This document shows positions 51,218 through 59,492 of a stretch of DNA of 64,000 nucleotides, one piece after another. Made by a program: the position numbers and the translations under genes. The notes beneath the pieces were generated by a model that was given only the letters and a program-made list of their open reading frames with translations, was not told the DNA's origin and ran no database searches. Numbering within the stretch: position 1 is the stretch's first letter; each line of letters opens with the position of its first letter. The DNA comes from Terriglobia bacterium. GTDB lineage: Bacteria > Acidobacteriota > Terriglobia > Bryobacterales > Bryobacteraceae. The DNA lies in contig JAIQFI010000035.1 in the NCBI GenBank assembly GCA_020073345.1, forward strand, positions 1 to 64,000, written 5' to 3'.

Positions 51218-52110
51218 TCCTCTTTGCTTTCGAACAATATGCGGGCATGGCGCTGGAGCTGGAAAAGGCCATTGGGCAGCTTCAGCCGGGAACTTTCCGG
51301 ATAGCCCGCTTCGAGAATGGGGAACTTCACGCACGCATAGATAGCTTAGTCATGGCACAACACTGCGTGGTCCTAGGCTCTGTTGCCCCTCCCGATGAGC
51401 AGCTTCTTTCAGCGCTTCTACTTGCACATACCCTCAAGAAAGAGGGCGCCAGGCAGCTCACTGCGGTCTTGCCGTACCTCGGATATGCCAGAGACGATAA
51501 AGACAAACCGGGACAAAGCCTGGCGACTGCATGGGTCGGTTCGCTCACTCGAGCCTCAGGCTGCGATCGGGTAATCACTGTTGATGTACATAGCGAGAAG
51601 ACAAAGCAATTGTTCCCTGTGCCCCTGGTTTCGCTTTCCCCGGCGCGTGTCTTCGCGGAAGCGATCAACGGATATGGACTGGCCGAGGCTACCCTCGTGG
51701 CTCCGGACGAGGGTGCGATCAGCCGCTGCGAAGCCGTTCGGGCCGCCGCAGGCATGAGCAGCAAGACTGCGTATTTCGAGAAGCATCGTACGGAGACGGG
51801 CATTATTCACGCTGGACCTATAGGGAAAGTGGGTCCCAGGGCAGTGATCATCGACGACATTTTGGACACAGGCGGCACGCTCGTCTCGGCATGCGAACAG
51901 CTCTCCAGAACCGGAGTCGAGGAGATCGAAGTGATGGTGACTCACGGTCTGTTTACCGGCACGCGATGGAAGGACTTGTACCATCTGGGTGTGAAGCGGA
52001 TCTTCTGCACGGATTCCGTTCCTCTCCCCCCTGGGATCGATGGGTCAAGCATCGTGAGCCTCTCAATTACTCGTCTCCTTGCCAAGGAGCTACTCGCCAT
52101 TGAGACATGA
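51214..52110 (+). CDS. Ribose-phosphate pyrophosphokinase (divergent)
   Basis: The product has 298 residues. The PRPP-binding loop VIIDDILDTGGTLVSAC (about 209-225) and the ATP/PRPP region LPYLGYARDDKDKPGQSLAT, VDVHSEK and APDEGA correspond to the catalytic flexible loop, ribose-5-phosphate and metal sites of class II/III PRPP synthetases. The canonical RQDRK signature is altered to YARDDKDKPG, so it is a divergent, archaeal-like form. It makes PRPP from ribose-5-phosphate and ATP in the cytosol. It overlaps both neighbours by 4 bases. Confidence 0.85.
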   Translation: MILFAFEQYAGMALELEKAIGQLQPGTFRIARFENGELHARIDSLVMAQHCVVLGSVAPPDEQLLSALLLAHTLKKEGARQLTAVLPYLGYARDDKDKPGQSLATAWVGSLTRASGCDRVITVDVHSEKTKQLFPVPLVSLSPARVFAEAINGYGLAEATLVAPDEGAISRCEAVRAAAGMSSKTAYFEKHRTETGIIHAGPIGKVGPRAVIIDDILDTGGTLVSACEQLSRTGVEEIEVMVTHGLFTGTRWKDLYHLGVKRIFCTDSVPLPPGIDGSSIVSLSITRLLAKELLAIET

Positions 52111-53864
52111 TAGGCGAAAACGCAAAGCGGGTTCTCGAGGCGCGCTACTTGCGCCGTGACAGTGATGGGCGAATCGCTGAGACGCCAGCGCAGTTGTTCG
52201 AACGCGTCGCACGCGCCGTCGCTGAAGCCGAACTGATCAACGGAACCGCCTCGGACGCTATGTACTGGGAAGAGCGGTTCCATCGCATGCTCACGGCGCT
52301 CGACTTTCTTCCCAATTCACCCACGCTGATGAATGCGGGGACTCCGCTCAGCCAGCTTTCCGCCTGCTTTGTGTTGCCCATTGAGGACAGCATGGAGTCC
52401 ATCTTCGGCACTTTGCGGGATGCCGCATTGATCCAGCGTACGGGCGGCGGGACTGGATTCTCCTTCTCTCATCTGCGCCCAGCTGGTGACCCGATCGCTT
52501 CCACTGGTGGAACATCCTCAGGTCCAGTCTCCTTCATGAAGATCTACGATTGCGCAACGGAGAACATCAAGCTTGGCGGGCGAAGGCGCGGCGCCAACAT
52601 GGGCGTGCTTCGCGTGGATCACCCGGATATCGAAGAGTTTATTAAAGCAAAGCGTGACGGGGTGGGCCTTCGCAACTTCAATATTTCGGTGGGTGCCACG
52701 GACGAATTTCTATCGGCAGTCGAATCGGGCGGAGATCTCGCGCTAAGACATCCTACGGATGCTCGCGTGGTTCGCAGCGTTCCCGCCCGCCGTCTTTTTG
52801 ACGATATCTGCGAGGCGGCCTGGGCCACCGGGGATCCGGGGATGATCTTTCTGGACACCATCGCGCGAACAAATCCACTGCCTAGCTGCGGGGTCATCGA
52901 GGCTACTAATCCATGCGGTGAGCTGCCGTTGTTGCCCTACGAGTCCTGCAACCTGGGTTCAATCAATCTAGTCCATTTTGTGAACGAGCGGGAGGGCAAC
53001 CCATCCGTGGATTTCGAGCGCCTGCGCACGCAGGTCGAGGAGGGAGTGCGGTTTTTGGATGATGTGATCTCTGTGAACCGCTTTCCCATCGCCGCCATTG
53101 GGCAAGTGACGTTGTCGAGCCGCAAGATCGGGTTGGGAGTCATGGGCTTTGCGGAATTGTGCATCCTGCTCGGCATCTCCTATGCGAGTGATCGGGCAAT
53201 TCTGCTGGCAGACCAGTTAATGGAATTTATCGCGAGGGAAGCCAGATTGGCTTCGGCGCGCCTGGCGGAACAACGTGGAGTATTCCCCAACTGGAGCGCG
53301 AGTACTTATAGAGCTTCCGGCCTCCGGCTCCGGAATGCTACCCAGACCTCCATCGCTCCCACTGGCACCATCAGTATCATCGCCGGAACCAGCTCGAGCA
53401 TCGAGCCTCTTTTCGCTTTGGCCTACCGCAGAAAGCATGTTCTAGGCGAGCAAACGTTGGCCGAGATAAATCCGCTGGTATTGCGCCATTTGGCGCGATT
53501 GGGTCAGGACACCGCCAAGCTGATGAATTCGATTGCCTCCACGGGATTTCTGGACCTTGGCGGCGAAACGAAGAATCTGTTCCGAACGGCCTTGGAGATC
53601 CCGCCAGAACAGCACGTCCGCGTTCAGGCAGCTTTCCAGAAACACGTGGATAATGCCGTGTCGAAGACCGTTAACCTTCCCGCTGAAGCTTCGCCGCGCG
53701 AGATCGCCACGGTTTACATGCTTGCATATCGGCTTGGATGCAAGGGAGTTACCGTATTTCGCTACGGTTCAAAGTCGGAACCCATGCTGGAACTGGGGCT
53801 GGGTGAAACGCCGGAAGAGCGCGAGCACTTCACCAAGTGTGACCCAGAGGCCTGCCGGCTCTGA
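52107..53864 (+). CDS. Adenosylcobalamin-dependent ribonucleotide reductase, short form (NrdZ/NrdJ-like)
   Basis: The product has 585 residues, without the N-terminal ATP-cone. Conserved cysteines: SACFVLPIEDSMES (about 88), NPCGELPLLPYESCNLGS (about 269 and 280) and a C-terminal CDPEACRL pair that shuttles electrons from thioredoxin. RTGGGTGFSFSHLRP and GAASxxR-type substrate loops are visible. It needs vitamin B12 and works with or without oxygen, so it supplies dNTPs under hypoxia; M. tuberculosis NrdZ (Rv0570) is the dormancy-regulon analogue. It is coupled to PRPP synthetase by ATGA. Confidence 0.92.
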   Translation: MIGENAKRVLEARYLRRDSDGRIAETPAQLFERVARAVAEAELINGTASDAMYWEERFHRMLTALDFLPNSPTLMNAGTPLSQLSACFVLPIEDSMESIFGTLRDAALIQRTGGGTGFSFSHLRPAGDPIASTGGTSSGPVSFMKIYDCATENIKLGGRRRGANMGVLRVDHPDIEEFIKAKRDGVGLRNFNISVGATDEFLSAVESGGDLALRHPTDARVVRSVPARRLFDDICEAAWATGDPGMIFLDTIARTNPLPSCGVIEATNPCGELPLLPYESCNLGSINLVHFVNEREGNPSVDFERLRTQVEEGVRFLDDVISVNRFPIAAIGQVTLSSRKIGLGVMGFAELCILLGISYASDRAILLADQLMEFIAREARLASARLAEQRGVFPNWSASTYRASGLRLRNATQTSIAPTGTISIIAGTSSSIEPLFALAYRRKHVLGEQTLAEINPLVLRHLARLGQDTAKLMNSIASTGFLDLGGETKNLFRTALEIPPEQHVRVQAAFQKHVDNAVSKTVNLPAEASPREIATVYMLAYRLGCKGVTVFRYGSKSEPMLELGLGETPEEREHFTKCDPEACRL

Positions 53865-53865
53865 A

Positions 53866-54576
53866 TCACAGCGGCCGGTTGTCGCGATACGACGGCCTCT
53901 TCCAGCGGAGCAGATTCGCAATAGACCGGCCTGGATTGAGCGCAACCCGGTAAAAGCGCGCTTTATTCACCGACGTTCCCTGCTCCCAGCGTGAGATGAA
54001 TCGTTGGTCCAAGAAATCTTCCAGTGTCATCCATACAAACCCGCCGACAGGGGTCACCACCAGATCCACCGTTGCCATGGTCGGCGACTTCTTGCCCACG
54101 TTGCCGATCGAGGCCTCGCTGATCGGACCGATCTCGTATTGCGCGCTGTACGCCGCGGTCCAGGCCATGGCTTTCAAGCGGCTCTTCCAATATTGCCCGG
54201 AGGAAACATCGAACTCCAGCGTTCGTCCTCGCGGGTCATTAAAGACCTGAATGTATCCGGTAATCGCTCCCATCCAGGGGTGTCCAAAATAGTTGGTCAG
54301 GATACTATTGCTGTCGTTCCAGGTGTGGATGTTCGAGGCGGATTCAAAATAATCGCTCCAGAACGGGCCTCCCAGCTCACGGCGGGTCTTGGCTTGCGCC
54401 ATGCGGCTGGAATGCTGCAGGACCAGGAAGAAGCCTGACTCCAGGAGTGCAGGCTTCCACTGAAATCCTTCCGCAGCATTATCCGCCTTCGAAGAAGTTG
54501 TCTCCGCAGGTACCTGGTCCTCTGGCTGTGCCAAGACCGGATGAAGCAATGCGAGAAACAGCAGCGCTCTGAGCAT
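53866..54576 (-). CDS. Secreted/outer-membrane hypothetical protein
   Basis: The product has 236 residues from ATG 54576 (AGGAAGG upstream). The signal peptide ends near HPVLAQ. The body has LLESGFFLVLQHSSRMAQAKTR, a central GAITGYIQVFNDPRGR and a C-terminal DFLDQRFISRWEQGT. I recognise no domain, but the pattern of alternating hydrophobics and Trp/Tyr fits a small envelope protein. It runs leftward, convergent with the reductase gene (1 base apart) and divergent from the CapA gene. Confidence 0.6.
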   Translation of the reverse strand: MLRALLFLALLHPVLAQPEDQVPAETTSSKADNAAEGFQWKPALLESGFFLVLQHSSRMAQAKTRRELGGPFWSDYFESASNIHTWNDSNSILTNYFGHPWMGAITGYIQVFNDPRGRTLEFDVSSGQYWKSRLKAMAWTAAYSAQYEIGPISEASIGNVGKKSPTMATVDLVVTPVGGFVWMTLEDFLDQRFISRWEQGTSVNKARFYRVALNPGRSIANLLRWKRPSYRDNRPL

Positions 54577-54633
54577 GCGACCTTCCTGGAGCAACTCCGC
54601 GACCACTCGGCCACATGGCACGGGAATTGCGGC

Positions 54634-55773
54634 GTGGATCCTGTGATTCAAGGAGTACGCTCGGACATCCGCCCCGTCACGCTATTTCTCTGCGGCGACT
54701 TCATGACGGGAAGAGGGGTCGACCAGGTTCTTCCCCACCCGTCCCAACCGAAGCTTTACGAGCCATACGTCCAATCGGCAGTTGACTACGTCGAAATGGC
54801 CGAGAGCACCAATGGCCGGATTCTCAAACCGGTGGGCTTTTCTTATATTTGGGGAGACGCAGCTGAAGAGCTTACTCGTGTGTCGCCAAACGCGCGGATC
54901 GTCAATCTCGAAACCAGCATCACTACTTGCGAGGACTACGACCCTAAGGGGATCAACTACCGCATGCATCCCGCGAATACGCCTTGCCTGTCCGTGGGAA
55001 AGATCGACTGCTGCGTCCTCGCGAATAACCACGTGCTGGACTGGGGCCGCTCGGGCTTGAAGGAGACGCTCGCCAGCTTGCGAGTCGCCGGCATGAAGAC
55101 TGCCGGAGCAGGATTGAGTTTGGCTGAGGCCACCGAGCCGGCGGTGATCGAGATCGGGGACAAGGCAAGAGTGTTGGTGTTCGCTGCGTGTACCGAGGAC
55201 AGCGGAATCCCTCGCGATTGGGCTGCGACGGACCGAGAACCTGGAGTTGCCCTGTTGCCGGACCTTTCCGACCAAACAGCCGAGCGGCTAACGGAACGGG
55301 TACGGGGGATCAAAGGGGAGCATGACATCGCGGTCCTGTCGATTCACTGGGGCGGCAACTGGGGCTACGGAGTTCCGCAGGAGCAGCAGAGGTTCGCTCA
55401 CAGAGTTCTAGACCTCGCCGCGGTTGACCTGATTCACGGACATTCCTCGCACCATCCAAAGGGGATCGAAGTCTACAGAGATAAGCCGATTCTGTACGGT
55501 TGCGGCGATTTGCTGAACGATTACGAAGGCATCGCCGGATACGAGGATTTCCGGAGCCATCTCGTGCTGATGTATTTCATGAAACTTGATGTTTCTACAG
55601 GCCGGCTCCTGGCGCTCGAAATGACGCCTCTCGAGATCAGACGCTTTCGCCTGCAGAAAGCCGACGGTCAGGACGCCCGCTGGTTGCGGGATATGCTCCA
55701 TCGTGAAGGAAAACGATTAGGCACCCGAGTGTCATTGGGCGCCGATAACCGCCTCGCCCTGCAATGGAGATGA
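54634..55773 (+). CDS. CapA-family protein (poly-gamma-glutamate-capsule-type metallophosphatase)
   Basis: The product has about 379 residues; the start is uncertain (GTG 54634 or 54643; the frame is open to 54541 but that part overlaps the neighbour). The calcineurin-like CapA core is clear: TLFLCGDFMTGRGVDQ (metal Asp), IVNLETSIT (Glu/Asn), VLANNHVLDWGRSGL (His), VLSIHWGGNWGYG, and IHGHSSHHPKGIEVY. No transmembrane helix precedes it, so it is probably cytosolic. Rv0574c, next to nrdZ in M. tuberculosis, is a CapA protein too (recalled), so this adjacency is noteworthy. Confidence 0.85.
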   Translation: MDPVIQGVRSDIRPVTLFLCGDFMTGRGVDQVLPHPSQPKLYEPYVQSAVDYVEMAESTNGRILKPVGFSYIWGDAAEELTRVSPNARIVNLETSITTCEDYDPKGINYRMHPANTPCLSVGKIDCCVLANNHVLDWGRSGLKETLASLRVAGMKTAGAGLSLAEATEPAVIEIGDKARVLVFAACTEDSGIPRDWAATDREPGVALLPDLSDQTAERLTERVRGIKGEHDIAVLSIHWGGNWGYGVPQEQQRFAHRVLDLAAVDLIHGHSSHHPKGIEVYRDKPILYGCGDLLNDYEGIAGYEDFRSHLVLMYFMKLDVSTGRLLALEMTPLEIRRFRLQKADGQDARWLRDMLHREGKRLGTRVSLGADNRLALQWR

Positions 55774-55795
55774 AGATCGCGGGGTGGGCAAGGAA

Positions 55796-55960
55796 TCAAC
55801 TTGATCCCGGACTGCTAGGTGGCACTTTCGGCTGCATCAGCGGCCAATCCATAGCCGCCTTCTTCTGACATTCTTCGCACATCTCCTCGGGCTCCATCGC
55901 CTCACGTTCGCAGTGTGCACCGTGCCCATGCGCCAGGTTCGTGCAAATGCAGAGTGCCAT
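55796..55960 (-). CDS. Cys/His-rich small protein (54 residues)
   Basis: Read from ATG 55960 on the minus strand, the product is MALCICTNLAHGHGAHC, an acidic helix, then MCEECQKKAAMDW and a Pro/Ser tail. Potential metal ligands are C4, C6, H11, H13, H16, C17, C28 and C31; the set resembles a compact zinc or copper site. The ATG lies 3 bases after the stop of the DJ-1 gene (55964), so it may be translationally coupled. It is short enough to be missed by standard callers. No homologue is known to me. Confidence 0.55.
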   Translation of the reverse strand: MALCICTNLAHGHGAHCEREAMEPEEMCEECQKKAAMDWPLMQPKVPPSSPGSS

Positions 55961-55963
55961 AGG

Positions 55964-56548
55964 CTAAGCCACGACCACAGGGATGGTAGGCCTCACCGAT
56001 GAGTCCAGAGTCCCAGGTATTACTGGCGCAGTGGTCAATACACGCATCGCTTCACGGCAGAATGCAGGAAGATCTTCCGGCTTGCGGGACGTGACCAAGT
56101 TTCCGTCAACGACAACTTCCGAGTCTTCATACTGTGCGCCGGCGTTGACCAGATCGTCTTTGATCGCGAAAAAGCACGTTGCCTTACGACCCTTGAGAAT
56201 CCCGGCCGAGCACAGCACCCACGGACCATGGCAAATGGAAGCTATGAGCTTCCGCTGCTCGTTCATATCATAGACGAACTGAGTGGCTTTCACGTGCCGG
56301 CGGATCTGATCCGGCGCGTAGCCTCCCGGAATGATGACGCCATCGAAGTCGCGCGGGTGAACCTCACTATAGGATTGGTGGCTCTTGACGGGATAACCGT
56401 GCTTGCTTTGATACGTCTTGCCAGCTTCGGAGGCGACCACCACAACTTGCGCGCCCTCTTCCTGGAAGCGAAGCAAGGGATACCAGACCTCTAGGTCTTC
56501 ATAGAGATTGTCTACGAGCAGAGCGATTTTCTTTCCTTGGATTTTCAA
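55964..56548 (-). CDS. DJ-1/PfpI-family protein
   Basis: The product has 194 residues. The nucleophile elbow ICHGPWVLCSAG (Cys about 105) and the upstream Glu in LYEDLEVW (about 19), with GGYAPDQIRRH, are the PfpI/YhbO catalytic set. These proteins act as glyoxalase/deglycase-like or chaperone-protease stress proteins, protecting DNA and protein from carbonyl damage. It is followed 3 bases downstream by the Cys/His-rich small gene on the same strand. Confidence 0.9.
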   Translation of the reverse strand: MKIQGKKIALLVDNLYEDLEVWYPLLRFQEEGAQVVVVASEAGKTYQSKHGYPVKSHQSYSEVHPRDFDGVIIPGGYAPDQIRRHVKATQFVYDMNEQRKLIASICHGPWVLCSAGILKGRKATCFFAIKDDLVNAGAQYEDSEVVVDGNLVTSRKPEDLPAFCREAMRVLTTAPVIPGTLDSSVRPTIPVVVA

Positions 56549-56558
56549 AGAGTCAGTC

Positions 56559-57884
56559 TCATCCGGCGCTGGCCGAATCCGCTGTGGAGTGTGTCGTCGT
56601 TTCCAAATCGTGCTTCTTTAACTTGTAGCGCAGCGCGTCACGGCCAATGCGGAGTATTCGTGCAGCCTTCGACTGATTCCCCCCGGCTGCCTCGATCGCG
56701 CGCTTCAACAGCAAGCGTTCCTGCTCCTCCAGTGAACCAACAGAAGGAGCAAGGGGTGCCGCAATCGGCTCAGCCTGCTCAGCGCCAGCTTCAGCATGCA
56801 GATACGCTGGGAGATCTTGCACGTCAATCATGTCTCCGACACTCATCATGGCAGCGTGCCCCAGCACATTCTCAAGCTCCCGCACGTTGCCGGGCCAGGA
56901 ATGTTGCGAAAGCCGGATTTGCGCGCGATAAGTCAGGCCGCGAATCTCTTTTCCATATTGAGCAGCGAACCGAGCAGTGAAGTGACGCTGAAGTAACGGG
57001 AGATCCTCCTTGCGTTCGGCCAGCCGCGGGACCTGGATTTCCACCATGGAGAGTCGATAGTACAAGTCCTCACGAAAACGCTTTTGCGCGATCAGAGCTT
57101 GCAGATCGTGATTCGTGGCAGCGATCACGCGGACGTCCACCTTGCGGGCGTTGAGCGCTCCTACTCGCTGGACCTCCTGGTTCTGCAGCACACGGAGAAG
57201 CTTCGCCTGGGTCGCAAGGGGCATGTCCCCGATCTCGTCCAGAAAGAGCGTCCCTCCGTGTGCGTGTTCGAAAAGACCGGCTTTATCGTGGGTCGCTCCC
57301 GTGAACGAACCTTTCACATGTCCGAATAACTCGCTTTCGAACAAAGTCTCGACGACAGCCGAGCAGTTGAGCACGACATAGCGGCCTGAAGAAACCGGAC
57401 TCAGTTGGTGCAGCGCACGAGCAGTCAGGTCCTTTCCGGTTCCCGTTCCTCCTGTAATCAACACCGCACGGTAGTGTGGCGCCACCCGGCGGATGCGGGA
57501 GAACATCTCCCACATCAGCGGGCTGTGGCCCACGATTCCCTCGAATTCCGAGCTTGTCCGAAGCTTGTCCTGGAGATTCAGTGTGTGTTGCCGCTTACGA
57601 GCATCTTCTACCAGCTTTCCAATGCGCTCGCGTAAAGCTGCTACTGAGACGGGCTTATTCAGGTAGTCGCTGGCACCTTTCTTAATCGCCTCCACCGCAG
57701 ATTCAGAGGAATAGTGTGCTGTCATCAGGACCACATCCGTCGAAGGATCGATTTCCATGATCCGTTCGAGCACATCCAGGCCGCTCAGGTTCGGCATGAC
57801 TAGATCGGTGAGCACGATCTGCGGGTGGCGGCTGCAAGCGATGTCCAGCCCATCCTCCGGGTCGGAGGCTGTGAGAATTTCCAA
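56559..57884 (-). CDS. Sigma-54-dependent response regulator with truncated receiver
   Basis: The product has 441 residues from TTG 57884, with AGGAGG 12 bases upstream. The receiver lacks its first beta strand and acidic pair (about 30 residues) but keeps the phospho-acceptor Asp in VLTDLVMPNLSG and the Lys in YLNKPVS. The AAA+ domain has the Walker A GGTGTGKD, the sigma-54 contact loop as GSFTGA (usual GAFTGA), TLFLDEIGDMPL and an R-finger region. A Fis-type HTH closes it (SKAARILRIGRDALRYKL). It should activate sigma-54 promoters; the truncated receiver may make it unable to be phosphorylated normally. It faces the alpha/beta-hydrolase/Hsp20 operon divergently. Confidence 0.85.
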   Translation of the reverse strand: MEILTASDPEDGLDIACSRHPQIVLTDLVMPNLSGLDVLERIMEIDPSTDVVLMTAHYSSESAVEAIKKGASDYLNKPVSVAALRERIGKLVEDARKRQHTLNLQDKLRTSSEFEGIVGHSPLMWEMFSRIRRVAPHYRAVLITGGTGTGKDLTARALHQLSPVSSGRYVVLNCSAVVETLFESELFGHVKGSFTGATHDKAGLFEHAHGGTLFLDEIGDMPLATQAKLLRVLQNQEVQRVGALNARKVDVRVIAATNHDLQALIAQKRFREDLYYRLSMVEIQVPRLAERKEDLPLLQRHFTARFAAQYGKEIRGLTYRAQIRLSQHSWPGNVRELENVLGHAAMMSVGDMIDVQDLPAYLHAEAGAEQAEPIAAPLAPSVGSLEEQERLLLKRAIEAAGGNQSKAARILRIGRDALRYKLKKHDLETTTHSTADSASAG

Positions 57885-58035
57885 GCCGGGTTTTCACCTC
57901 CTGAGCACGCGTGTCTCAGGCCCCGATGTGAGTCCGATTGCGCCGTAACACCTGCTCGACACCCATCATAACCCCTGGCGCCGTGTCGGTTGGTTTGCAC
58001 ACCTTCCCTTGTGCGATTCAACCCGAAAACGCAAC

Positions 58036-58077
58036 CTTGGGGTATATCACCCAGGTTTGCCAGGCCATGTGGCCTGG
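58036..58077. promoter_or_regulatory. Inverted repeats in the divergent promoter region
   Basis: CCAGGCCATGTGGCCTGG (58060-58077) is a perfect palindrome with 8-base arms. Just before it, the sequence around 58033-58057 is an imperfect palindrome with outer arms AACCT/AGGTT and a TATAT centre. Both lie between the divergent sigma-54 activator and hydrolase-hsp20 genes and are candidate regulator-binding sites. Confidence 0.4.
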
Positions 58078-58149
58078 AAAGGGCTAAGCCTCATAATCCT
58101 CGCTGGTCGTCAGATTGCTCTCCGAATTAGCCGAAGGAGGAATCCCGAC

Positions 58150-58812
58150 ATGAGAACCGACCCGACTCTTGTTGAACACACCTCAGTATCGATCCCCGCA
58201 GCAGAGGTGGTGCTGCAGGGGGACTTAACCTTCCCTTCGAAGCCAAGGGGCTTCGTACTCTTTGCTCATGGGAGCGGCAGCAGCCGGCACAGCCCCCGGA
58301 ACCGATACGTGGCGGAAGTCTTGAACGAACACTCACTCGGGACATTATTGGTCTACTTGCTGACGGCCGAGGAAGAACGCGACGACGAAATCGACGCGCA
58401 TTTGCGTTTTAACATCGACCTCCTCACGGAACGCTTAGTCGCGATTACGGATTGGCTGGCGAGTCAACCACGGGTCCGCAGCCACGAGATCGGGCTATTC
58501 GGAGCAAGCACGGGCGCTGCGGCGGCGCTGATGACGGCAGCCGAGCGACCAGATGTGGTGAAGGCCGTGGTATCCCGCGGCGGTCGGCCCGACTTGGCCG
58601 GGTCGGCATCGCTGGTTCGCGCTCCAACCCTGCTGATTGTCGGAGGCAAGGACATGGCGGTCATTCAAATGAATCGCGATGCGATGGCGCGGATGACATG
58701 CAAAACGGAGCTCAAAATTGTTCCGGGTGCGACTCATCTATTTGAAGAGCGGGGCGCGCTGGCACAAGTTGCGAGCCTGGCGGCGGATTGGTTCACGACT
58801 CATCTCGTTTGA
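58150..58812 (+). CDS. Dienelactone-hydrolase-like alpha/beta hydrolase
   Basis: The product has 220 residues; the ATG at 58150 is preceded by AAGGAGG. The core has FVLFAHGSGSSRHSPRN, LFGASTGAAAALMTA (Ser about 117), LLIVGGKDMAVI (Asp) and GATHLFEE (His): a complete triad. The layout matches the hydrolase half of phosphoribosyltransferase-hydrolase fusion proteins of the Rv0571c type, which I recall next to nrdZ in mycobacteria; the transferase half is not fused here. It is followed 42 bases later by Hsp20 on the same strand, probably one transcript. Confidence 0.82.
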   Translation: MRTDPTLVEHTSVSIPAAEVVLQGDLTFPSKPRGFVLFAHGSGSSRHSPRNRYVAEVLNEHSLGTLLVYLLTAEEERDDEIDAHLRFNIDLLTERLVAITDWLASQPRVRSHEIGLFGASTGAAAALMTAAERPDVVKAVVSRGGRPDLAGSASLVRAPTLLIVGGKDMAVIQMNRDAMARMTCKTELKIVPGATHLFEERGALAQVASLAADWFTTHLV

Positions 58813-58854
58813 TGAGCCGAAGATTGACTTGAGAGTGAACGAAAGGAGAAAGCA

Positions 58855-59418
58855 ATGGCAGAAGTTAAGGTAAACAAAGAACAAGCGCTTGCGAAACGGG
58901 AAACACCCGTTTTAGGTGGGCTCTTCAGACCGGCGTTTCCATTTGGCCGGTTCTTCGGAGGGGAGCCGTTCGGCCTGCTGAGGGAACTGAACGAGGAGAT
59001 GGACCGCGCTTTTCGCGGTTTCGCTCCTGCCGCCAAATTGGAACCCTGGGCCCCGACCGTCGACATCCAGCAATGCAATGACGACGTGGTCGTGACTGCG
59101 GAACTCCCTGGCTTGAAGAAAGAAGAGGTTAAGGTCGAGCTTACCGAGGACGCCTTGATCATCCAAGGGGAGCGCAAGCAGGAACACAAAGAAGATCATG
59201 AGGGATTCCACCGATGGGAACGGAGTTATGGCCAGTTTTACCGGTCGATTCCATTGCCGGAAGGAGCCAAGACAGACCAAGCCAAGGCTGAACTGACCGA
59301 CGGCGTCCTGAAGGTCTCGGTGCCAGTGGCGGAGACGAAGAAGAAAACGACTCGTCAGGTGCCGATAGAGCAAGCAAAAGAGACCAAGCCCGCAGAAACA
59401 AAACCCGCAGCGGCGTAG
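58855..59418 (+). CDS. Small heat-shock protein Hsp20
   Basis: The product has 187 residues; AAAGGAG precedes the ATG. The alpha-crystallin domain is complete (about 65-160: VDIQQCNDDVVVTAELPGL, DALIIQGERKQE, GQFYRSIPLPEGA, LTDGVLKVSVPV). The C-terminal tail is Lys/Thr/Pro/Ala-rich, without a clear IxI motif but with VPIEQAK. It is an ATP-independent chaperone for aggregation-prone proteins; HspX (Rv2031c) is the mycobacterial dormancy counterpart. Confidence 0.93.
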   Translation: MAEVKVNKEQALAKRETPVLGGLFRPAFPFGRFFGGEPFGLLRELNEEMDRAFRGFAPAAKLEPWAPTVDIQQCNDDVVVTAELPGLKKEEVKVELTEDALIIQGERKQEHKEDHEGFHRWERSYGQFYRSIPLPEGAKTDQAKAELTDGVLKVSVPVAETKKKTTRQVPIEQAKETKPAETKPAAA

Positions 59419-59492
59419 GAAGCCGAGCAGTTTAGACGGGGGAGGAGACGACTTCGGCGCCGGAGGCAGAAGCTGGCGCCGAAGGCTCAGTC

